From IMG/VR virus record IMGVR_UViG_3300032223_003546, positions 1 to 33,258 of that record: a DNA stretch of 33,258 nt. One strand, written 5' to 3'. Shown piece by piece: positions 9,042 to 15,217 of the stretch (position 1 is its first letter; every line of letters starts with the position of its first letter). Below the pieces are notes generated by a model that did no database searches, was not told the origin of the DNA, and saw only the letters and a list, made by a program, of their open reading frames with translations. The DNA comes from a virus. The translations under genes were made by a program, and so were the position numbers.

Positions 9042-10019
9042 TTAAGCCGAGAACACCACCATCGGATTGCTCGCGCCGGTGGTGAACGTCTGCGAAATGA
9101 TGAAACCAATTTCGCCGTTGCCGAGCTTGGTGCCGCCGAACTCGAAGCCTGCACCTTTGATTTCCGCCGACTTGAGCGTGATGGTTTTGCTCGATGGGCC
9201 GGTGAGCACCACATCGGCGGCATTGCTGCCAGCGCCGAAGCGAGAACCTGCCGCGTGCGCAAGCAAGGCCGTGGCCAGTTGCGTCTGCGTGGGGCCGACC
9301 GGACGGCCTTTCAACATGAAGCTGACGGAATCAAGCACCATGTGGCGCGTGACCTTTTGCACGGTGCGCGGTGAATACTTGATATCCGGCACGAGCTGCC
9401 AGCCGTCTTCGGCTTCCATCGCGCTGCCGCCATCGCCGCCGAAGCCCGCGAGCGTTCCCCACGCCGCCGTCCATTTGCCCCGGATAAAGTCAGACATCGA
9501 GAACGCACCGCCCGGATCGGAGCCGGCGCTTTCCGTGATGGCATTGCCCGCGAGCAAAAAGGCGGAATCACCGGGATTCTTGGAGATGTCGCCCAGCGCG
9601 GTGAACTTGACGCCGCCGTAGAGCGGCTGGCCGTTGCCCAGATTCAACGTCGGATGCGCGGTGATGGCCGCGCGCACGAAGTTGTAGAGGCGACCATCCG
9701 GCGTGAAGATTTTCAGCGGCACATTGCTGGCCGTGTGCGGACGTTGGCCGATGAGCAGCGCGCCGGTATTGCTGCCGGTAGTCACGCCGAGGAACGTCGG
9801 GAACAGCGTGGGCAACAGGCCCCACGTGTCGAACGGCGTCAATTCGACTTCGGCATATTGGTCATCGAGCGTCTCGGCAATCTTGCCGAATTGCGCCGTG
9901 CCGGCATCCGTGGTTTTTTCGATGAGGCTGGCTTTGATGGTTCCTTGCGCACCGTTGGCTTGTAAACCAACGCTGTTGAAGTAAGCCTTGCCCGGCCCCG
10001 TGTAGTATGTTTGGCTCAT
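9042..10019 (-). CDS. Putative major tail tube protein
   Basis: A 325-aa soluble, Gly/Thr-rich, beta-type protein (MSQTYYTGPGKAYFNSVGLQ...). It follows the connector and tail-terminator genes and precedes the tape measure, which is the usual place for the tail tube subunit. The A-rich leader (AAAAAAATATG) matches that of the decoration and capsid genes, which suggests strong expression. The end (about 275-325, SAEIKGAGFEFGG...GFIISQTF) has the alternating pattern of tube beta-sheets. No sheath gene is seen upstream, consistent with a non-contractile tail. Confidence 0.5.
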   Translation of the reverse strand: MSQTYYTGPGKAYFNSVGLQANGAQGTIKASLIEKTTDAGTAQFGKIAETLDDQYAEVELTPFDTWGLLPTLFPTFLGVTTGSNTGALLIGQRPHTASNVPLKIFTPDGRLYNFVRAAITAHPTLNLGNGQPLYGGVKFTALGDISKNPGDSAFLLAGNAITESAGSDPGGAFSMSDFIRGKWTAAWGTLAGFGGDGGSAMEAEDGWQLVPDIKYSPRTVQKVTRHMVLDSVSFMLKGRPVGPTQTQLATALLAHAAGSRFGAGSNAADVVLTGPSSKTITLKSAEIKGAGFEFGGTKLGNGEIGFIISQTFTTGASNPMVVFSA

Positions 10020-10046
10020 ATTTTTTTAGTGTTAGTGGTGGTTGGT

Positions 10047-10220
10047 TTATTCAGACGCCCCCGTGGCGGCAGAAAGTTTTTCTTCGTGGATCCACGAAGC
10101 GGTTTTATCCGGTAGCTCGACCAGGTATTCGATGTGGTCGGCAAATTCAGCGGCATTGGTCACGACTCCGGTGGCCGTGGGCGTCTTGACGGTTGCGCCG
10201 ATTTGGAATTTCAGTTTCAT
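10047..10220 (-). CDS. Small SH3-like protein, 57 aa
   Basis: A short frame that starts at ATG 10220-10218, overlaps the upstream stop (ATGA) and ends at TAA 10049-10047. The translation begins MKLKFQIGATVKTPTATG and continues VVTN...EYLVELPD...WIHEEKLS. The pattern 'basic start, G-x-V, turn, V-E-L, W-x-x-E-x-L' looks like a small SH3/KOW-type barrel. It fills the gap between the tail-terminator and tail-tube genes and keeps the operon's overlap pattern, so I regard it as real. Confidence 0.6.
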   Translation of the reverse strand: MKLKFQIGATVKTPTATGVVTNAAEFADHIEYLVELPDKTASWIHEEKLSAATGASE

Positions 10221-10975
10221 GTTGGGGTGACGAATAAGGTGGCGCGGTTTACGCCGCTGGCGATGGAACCATCGAGATACGCAGCGGCGCGCACGACGGT
10301 GGCACCCGCCGCCAGATTGACGGGGCCGGAATAAAGTTGAGCGGTGGAGTTCGGATACGTGTCTTTGTCGCCGTTGAACGGAAACGAATCATCCGTGGTG
10401 AACCAAATCGCCGCGCCCAGTGTCGGGCAACTGATGGTGAACTGCGGTGCGCTCGGTGCCCCGGCGGCGGCAATCACCGGCAACTGCACTTGCGTGAGCA
10501 CTTCGTTGGAAACTTCCAAGCACTCGAAATTCACCTGGTGCGCGACATACGATTCATTGCCCAGATCCACCGGCTCGATGCACGGCGTGGCCGATTTCAT
10601 GTCCTGCACCAAGCCCATGAGGTTGCAATTCTTGATGACGTCGCGAATCTTCCGCGCCACTTTGCGCGCCGATTTCTTGGTGCCGTTGCCGTCGTTGTTC
10701 AGCTCCACATTTTCCACCACTTGAAACGCGGGCTTCAAAATCATGGGGCCGAACTGCAAGTTGCTCGAAAAATCGTTGGCAACGATCTGCAAAACGATGA
10801 CCGCGATGCCGCGTTTGCCGCTGGTTTCCTGAATCACGGCCTGCTGCCGCGCAAACTCGGCGGCGACGTTGCCCTTCTCGGCCACCACCACGGCGATGTC
10901 CGCGAAGAACGGGTCGCACTGCAACCGTGCGGCCAGCTCGCCGGGCAACTGTTCAATGATATCGATAGCCTTCAT
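10217..10975 (-). CDS. Tail-terminator-like protein fused to a chitobiase-C-like beta domain
   Basis: A 252-aa protein. Residues 1-165 have the size and place of a tail terminator/gp37-type (DUF1834-like) protein, located after the gp10-like gene. Residues about 175-250 (PQFTISCPTLGAAIWFTTDD...G...LYSGPVNLAAGATVVRAAAY) match the chitobiase/beta-hexosaminidase C-terminal pattern, a small immunoglobulin-like sheet found in cell-surface proteins ('I.YTTDGS.P...S..Y.GPI.L..GTTVKA.A'). Such a fused surface domain is unusual in a neck protein. The N-terminal assignment is moderate, the C-terminal one fairly strong. Confidence 0.6.
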   Translation of the reverse strand: MKAIDIIEQLPGELAARLQCDPFFADIAVVVAEKGNVAAEFARQQAVIQETSGKRGIAVIVLQIVANDFSSNLQFGPMILKPAFQVVENVELNNDGNGTKKSARKVARKIRDVIKNCNLMGLVQDMKSATPCIEPVDLGNESYVAHQVNFECLEVSNEVLTQVQLPVIAAAGAPSAPQFTISCPTLGAAIWFTTDDSFPFNGDKDTYPNSTAQLYSGPVNLAAGATVVRAAAYLDGSIASGVNRATLFVTPT

Positions 10976-11487
10976 CAGTTTTTATCCAAAGAGTTCATCG
11001 CTTCCACAATCGCGGCGGAAATGTTGCGGTTGTAATCCGGCAAGGTTTCACCGATGCCCGTCTGAAACGGTGCGCGGGCGGGCAGCGTGTAACCTTTGGT
11101 TTGCGGATGCCGTTTGGCGAAATTCTTATTTTTGTTGCGCGTGGCGCGCGAGGCAATCACCGCGCCAAATTCATGCACAGCGGCGTAATTCACGCCCTTG
11201 TTCACCGTGTTGGTGCCGATGCTCGTTTCCACCGTGTTGCCGCTGATGACCGGTTGGCTGGCGCGCACGCCCGCGAACAACGAACCGCTGCGCCGGCCGA
11301 GCCGATGTTCCACGGCGGGGAACGGCCCCACGCCCACCAGCCGCAATTTCACATTGCGCAACGCCAGTTGATTCGTCTGCTGCATGGCGGCGGCGATGTA
11401 ATTCAGCACGCGCGGCGGCAGCGTTTGCAGATTGGCGACAATCCGTTCCGCTTCCGGCGCAAGTTGAATTTTGATTTGAACGGCCAT
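10975..11487 (-). CDS. HK97 gp10-like / Mu virion-morphogenesis-like protein
   Basis: A 170-aa protein from ATG 11487 (MAVQIKIQLAPEAERIVANLQTLP), which lies just after the upstream stop. The N-terminal helix with 'NLQTLPPRVLNYIAAAMQQTNQLALRNVKLRL' followed by 'VNYAAVHEFGAVI...' (the YA..HEFG motif) and 'PARAPFQTGIGETLPDYNRNISAAI' is the typical pattern of gp10-like and Mu gpG-like tail completion proteins. It abuts the connector upstream and the terminator downstream. Function: head-tail joining or tail completion. Confidence 0.7.
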   Translation of the reverse strand: MAVQIKIQLAPEAERIVANLQTLPPRVLNYIAAAMQQTNQLALRNVKLRLVGVGPFPAVEHRLGRRSGSLFAGVRASQPVISGNTVETSIGTNTVNKGVNYAAVHEFGAVIASRATRNKNKNFAKRHPQTKGYTLPARAPFQTGIGETLPDYNRNISAAIVEAMNSLDKN

Positions 11488-11488
11488 A

Positions 11489-12124
11489 TCAAATGAGTTT
11501 GTAGCGCACAAATTGACCGAGCGTTTTTTCCACCGTGGGCGCAAATTCTTCGGGAAAGCGCAGACTCTTGGCCGCGCCGTCTTTCAACAGATCCGTGCCG
11601 ACTTTATCCATGAGCGACCACAGATGGCGGCATTGCAGCAGCCACGCTTGGAACAGATCAGCGGGCAACGCATTCGCTCCGGTGGGCAACGCGCTGGGAT
11701 AAGTCGCATCATCCGGTTCGCGCGTTTCCCAGAAATAACCGCCGGTGTAAGTGAAGCGCACTTGGCCGTAATACGGCCCCACATCTTGCGGGCCGCAGTT
11801 GATGATTCCGTTCGGTTGATCGAGTGCGAGGATGAAGTTCGGGTCGGTCTGGGTGATCCAGCCATCGGATTCGCGCACCTTCACTTCGCTCAACGTCACG
11901 GCTTCAATCGGGAAACGGCTGAGGATGAATTCGCTTTGGTCGGCGGGAAATATTTCGGTATCGCCCACCATGCGCGCAAACCGGCGCTGCGTGAAATTCT
12001 GGAATTGCGCGGCCACGCCCTGACCGAGCGCGAGAATGACGGGATCGAACCGCTTGTCATTCGCCAACGTGCCGGCGAGCAATTGTTTCTTGAGCGTATC
12101 GAGATTGGAAAAGCCAGCGTTCAC
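11489..12124 (-). CDS. Head-tail connector-like protein
   Basis: A 211-aa protein that starts with GTG at 12124, overlapping the stop of the small upstream gene (GTGA). It begins with helices (NLDTLKKQLLAGTLANDKRFDPVILALGQGVAAQFQNFTQRRF) and has 'VRFTYTGGYFWE' in the middle and a helical C-terminus. This is the usual look of gp6-like connector adaptors, where an aligned '(V)xYxAGY' element is common. Position between capsid and tail genes supports the call. Confidence 0.6.
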   Translation of the reverse strand: MNAGFSNLDTLKKQLLAGTLANDKRFDPVILALGQGVAAQFQNFTQRRFARMVGDTEIFPADQSEFILSRFPIEAVTLSEVKVRESDGWITQTDPNFILALDQPNGIINCGPQDVGPYYGQVRFTYTGGYFWETREPDDATYPSALPTGANALPADLFQAWLLQCRHLWSLMDKVGTDLLKDGAAKSLRFPEEFAPTVEKTLGQFVRYKLI

Positions 12125-12288
12125 GGTTTTTTAGGGGTTGCCAAATTGCGGTTGATTGATGGCGGCAAAATATCTGACGTGCGCGCTGGGCGACGTTCCA
12201 CCGGGGAACGCACGGCACGGTCGAGCACCACCCCTGCAACGAGGTTGCAGACGGCTTGCGGCACTTTGTTATTTTGCTCTTTTTTCAT
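12121..12288 (-). CDS. Small late protein, 55 aa
   Basis: Starts at ATG 12288-12286 after an A-rich leader (translation MKKEQNNKVPQAVCNLVAG...) and ends NLATPKKP at TGA 12123-12121, overlapping the connector's GTG by GTGA. Basic, with a short hydrophobic stretch around residues 12-22. No family is recognised. The exact translational coupling is the main evidence that it is a gene. Confidence 0.55.
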   Translation of the reverse strand: MKKEQNNKVPQAVCNLVAGVVLDRAVRSPVERRPARTSDILPPSINRNLATPKKP

Positions 12289-12296
12289 TTTTATTT

Positions 12297-12343
12297 GGGG
12301 AGCTGGTGTCAGAAGCCGAAACTCGGCCTGTCACCAGCCCCCC
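12297..12343 (-). terminator. Stem-loop between the decoration gene and the connector block
   Basis: An imperfect inverted repeat. GCTGGTG (12302-12308) pairs with CACCAGC (12332-12338), extended outward by GGGG/CCCC and inward by CAG..GCCGA / TCGGC.CTG around a 3-base loop. There is no U-run after it on either strand, so it is more likely an attenuating or mRNA-stabilising hairpin than a full terminator. Confidence 0.4.
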
Positions 12344-12386
12344 GGTATCACAGCGCAGAGGGACTAGAACTGCGCCGCAAATTGGT

Positions 12387-12968
12387 TTACCGAGTTCCGC
12401 GAAACACAATGACGTCATTCAATGCGCATGCGCTGGTGCCGTTGATGCTGACCAGCAGCGGGCGACTGGCTTCGCTAAAGAACAACGCTTCGTTGTAAAG
12501 TTTCACCGTCGTTGCGCCCACGGGCGAAGTGATCATGTTTGTCATCTGGTAAATGTTGTCGCCCACGGCCACGGGAAAACCGATTTGCGACGTGAACGTG
12601 ATGTTCGTGCCGCCGATGATTGTCCCCACGGTCAGGTTGGTAACGAGGTCGCCAGCGGTTTGAATCACCACCGTGTTGCCGTTGGTGATGACGCCATTGG
12701 CCGTCACGATCAGGTTGGTCGCGGCGGAATTGGTTTGCGCTGCGCTGACCGACAGGCCCGTGCCACCGCTCAGGAACGTGAGCTTGGAACTAGACAAATC
12801 GCTGGTGGCATCCACCGAGCACAAAACGGTTTGGAATGGGCGGCCAGGGAACACGACCGAACAATTGGTCGTGCCGCTGGCAGATTTCTGCGCGTAGTTT
12901 TGCGCGCTGGCGGAAAAAGCCAGGGCGAGCGCCGCAGCGCCGGTGATGATCAGGTTTTTCAGTGTCAT
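12387..12968 (-). CDS. Signal-peptide-bearing protein next to the capsid, putative decoration protein
   Basis: A 193-aa protein. Residues 1-23 (MTLKNLIITGAAALALAFSASAQN) are a textbook Sec signal with ASA|Q cleavage. The rest is beta-type, rich in Thr, Asn, Val and Gly. It follows the major capsid gene directly, where head decoration or cement proteins normally lie, and has the same A-rich leader (AAAAAAATATG). Hairpins on both sides suggest independent dosage of this transcript segment. Either the decoration protein is exported or anchored, or this is an unrelated exported cargo gene. Confidence 0.5.
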   Translation of the reverse strand: MTLKNLIITGAAALALAFSASAQNYAQKSASGTTNCSVVFPGRPFQTVLCSVDATSDLSSSKLTFLSGGTGLSVSAAQTNSAATNLIVTANGVITNGNTVVIQTAGDLVTNLTVGTIIGGTNITFTSQIGFPVAVGDNIYQMTNMITSPVGATTVKLYNEALFFSEASRPLLVSINGTSACALNDVIVFRGTR

Positions 12969-13008
12969 ATTTTTTTAATTGGTTGTTGGTGTTGCTTTCG
13001 GTTCATGG

Positions 13009-13034
13009 CTGCCACCGACCGAAGCCGGTGGCAG
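13009..13034 (-). terminator. Stem-loop after the major capsid gene
   Basis: A perfect 9-bp stem, CTGCCACCG (13009-13017) with CGGTGGCAG (13026-13034), and an 8-base loop. It lies 18 bp beyond the capsid stop codon in the leftward direction. There is no U-run, so partial termination or 3'-end protection of the capsid mRNA is more likely than complete termination. Confidence 0.45.
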
Positions 13035-13051
13035 GTTGAACTGATTAGCGA

Positions 13052-14470
13052 TTAGCTGGCGGCCAGCTTGATAGCGGCCGTGGACTTCTGACCCATCTGG
13101 TGGATGTCGAAGCGTTCCAGCGCGCGGATGCCGACTTCATCCGTGGCGAAGTAAACGTCGCGGCTGGTCTGCACATCGAGGTCGCGGCGCACGCCCATAT
13201 ACCACCAGCTCAAATCACCGAAGTAGAGCTGGAAGGCACTGACCGTGGCGCTGGTCGTGTAAACCGGCATCGCGGCCGTCCACACAATCGGGAACCCGTC
13301 GAGCGTGGCCACCGCGCCGTTACGGATGTAAGGCGTGACCGTCGCACTGGTGTTGAACGAAACGAACAACGCTTCCATGCTGGGATGCGCGTAGTATTTC
13401 GCCGTTTGCAACACCGCGCCCGTGACTTTGCTGCGCAGGTTGCGCACGTCGCTCAGGGTGATGTCGCTCGGGTGGGTCTTGGTGCTCGCCAAAGTGAGCG
13501 TGACAGAATCGGTATCGGATTGGGTGCCGATGCTGGCGATGCTGTTGTAGGTCGAGGTGCCGTCCGATTGGAACAAGCAGTAATCTTCCCAGTAAGCCAT
13601 CTGGCGGGCGATGTAGCGCGCCACGAACTGGCCGATGTCGAAGATGCTGTCTTCTTCGATTTCCGAGGGGAGACGCACGATGCCACCGGCTTTGCCCGGG
13701 GTGAACGTGACCCATTCAGACTGTGGCACTTTTTCCGTGACCGAGCCGGAAACGTTGATGAATGCGAATTGCGGTTCACCCGTTTTCAAGCGCGGCAGTT
13801 TTTGGCTGTTACCGGAGAGTGGGTAAACGGTGCATTCTTTGCGGGCCGTGCCATACATATAGACCAGCTCGGCGATCTGCTGACCGTAAGCAACCGGCAA
13901 CGGGATATCCGTGGTGGCCACCGCCGCCTTGGTTTCCATGCCGAGCAAGCCAGCGGCTTTCGCCAACAACGCTTCGCCCATCACGCCCTTGATCTTGCCA
14001 TCTTGCACCGCTTTGACGACGAACATGGAACCGAGGAAGTTCGCACATTCTTCGGTGACGTAGCCGAGGCCGTTCTTGACGATGATGCCTTTCTGCTCGT
14101 TCGCGAGGCGCTTGGTCAATTTCTTGACGATCGCATCGAGTTCATCGTTGCGTTTCTGTTCGGTCTTGAACAGTTCCGGCAAGGATTTCAGCCAAGCGAA
14201 ACCGCCTTCGACTTCGGATAACTGCTTGATGCCCGGCAAATGTTTGCCGATGTCTTTGAATTCGCCGAGGATGTTCTCGAATTCTTTGATTTGTTCCGGC
14301 GAAAGCACGGAAGTCATGCACATCGCATGACGTTTGCTCATGCCGAGCTGCGCCAACTGGTAACAGCCCACGAGGGCGACGCACATGACGGCCGGGCAGC
14401 CGAGCATGGCCAGCGCAATCGCGCCGAAGATGACTGCGGCCAGCGCAATCAGATGTTTGAATTTTTTCAT
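13052..14470 (-). CDS. HK97-type major capsid protein with N-terminal membrane-like segment
   Basis: A 472-aa protein. Residues about 53-130 are a charged, coiled delta/scaffold-like region (SPEQIKEFENILGEFKDIGKHLP...). Residues about 185-472 have the HK97 fold texture: GQQIAELVY..., VSGSVTEKVPQSEWVTFTPGKAGGIVRLPSEIEEDS, FVARYIARQMAYWEDYCLFQSDGTST, and DLSWWYMGVRRDLDVQTSRD...ALERFD near the end. It follows the prohead protease. Residues 1-43 contain two hydrophobic stretches (IALAAVIFGAIALAML and AVMCVALVGCYQLA), which is unexpected in a capsid. A start at Met44 or Met52 would remove them, but the A-rich leader favours 14470. Confidence 0.8.
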   Translation of the reverse strand: MKKFKHLIALAAVIFGAIALAMLGCPAVMCVALVGCYQLAQLGMSKRHAMCMTSVLSPEQIKEFENILGEFKDIGKHLPGIKQLSEVEGGFAWLKSLPELFKTEQKRNDELDAIVKKLTKRLANEQKGIIVKNGLGYVTEECANFLGSMFVVKAVQDGKIKGVMGEALLAKAAGLLGMETKAAVATTDIPLPVAYGQQIAELVYMYGTARKECTVYPLSGNSQKLPRLKTGEPQFAFINVSGSVTEKVPQSEWVTFTPGKAGGIVRLPSEIEEDSIFDIGQFVARYIARQMAYWEDYCLFQSDGTSTYNSIASIGTQSDTDSVTLTLASTKTHPSDITLSDVRNLRSKVTGAVLQTAKYYAHPSMEALFVSFNTSATVTPYIRNGAVATLDGFPIVWTAAMPVYTTSATVSAFQLYFGDLSWWYMGVRRDLDVQTSRDVYFATDEVGIRALERFDIHQMGQKSTAAIKLAAS

Positions 14471-14521
14471 ATTATTTTTGGGATTAACTGCGTTTGTTTA
14501 TTTGGTTCAACTTGCAGCCGT

Positions 14522-15208
14522 TCAACGGAACGACCGCCTCACTTCCAACAACTGCGCCGCAAGAACATCCCAGGCGGCGGCGCTGTCCTTGCCTTGGGCG
14601 TTTGAACTGTCGTCGGAAAATTGTTTGAAGTAATCAGCCACGGCTTTCAGATCCGCGCGTTCAATCGCGCCGGACTTGAGCGCCAGCCCCACGGTCGCCC
14701 CGGGATTCGCTGGCACCACCACCATGCTGATCTCCAACAGCTCGCACTTGGTGAACGTGCGGTCGGGTTCGTTCGCATTCTTGCCGGATGTCCATTCTTC
14801 GGGAATGAAACCGACGCTCTGCGAATTGAGAAAACCGTTCTTCGCCATTTTGTAGGCGAGCGCGCCCATCGGATTATCCAGGCAGAACTCGACGCGGTTG
14901 ATGAGCTTGCCATCCACCACGGCCACGCTGATGGCTTTGCCGAGGATGCGCGCCACGGAATCGTAATTGTGGCAATCGGGAATCACCGGATTGGCTTTGA
15001 AATTCGCCATGTCGCCCCACGCCTTGGGGTCAATCACTTCGTTGTAGCGGTCAACGCTGTTATCGCTGCCGATAAATTCCAGCACCGGAGCGTCACCCGC
15101 GACGTCCTTCACGGAAAAATGTAAACCGGCGCGGATGCCCGCTGCGCCCGTGTTCAACGTCACCGCGCGCTGGCCGAATTCTTTTTGTAATTGTTCGAGG
15201 GTTTTCAT
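14522..15208 (-). CDS. HK97-type prohead maturation protease
   Basis: A 228-aa protein. The core 'FIGSDNSVDRYNEVIDPKAW' (45-64), 'NPVIPDCHNYDSVARILGKA' (73-92, candidate catalytic His80), 'FLNSQSVGF' (126-134, candidate Ser131) and 'ELLEISMVVVPANPGA' (156-171) follows the order of the HK97 gp4-like serine protease family (peptidase family S78). It cleaves the scaffold region of the capsid protein during head maturation. It lies between the portal and the capsid gene, as in HK97-like phages; Mu itself has a different protease-scaffold, gpI. Confidence 0.85.
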   Translation of the reverse strand: MKTLEQLQKEFGQRAVTLNTGAAGIRAGLHFSVKDVAGDAPVLEFIGSDNSVDRYNEVIDPKAWGDMANFKANPVIPDCHNYDSVARILGKAISVAVVDGKLINRVEFCLDNPMGALAYKMAKNGFLNSQSVGFIPEEWTSGKNANEPDRTFTKCELLEISMVVVPANPGATVGLALKSGAIERADLKAVADYFKQFSDDSSNAQGKDSAAAWDVLAAQLLEVRRSFR

Positions 15209-15217
15209 GTTTGATTT

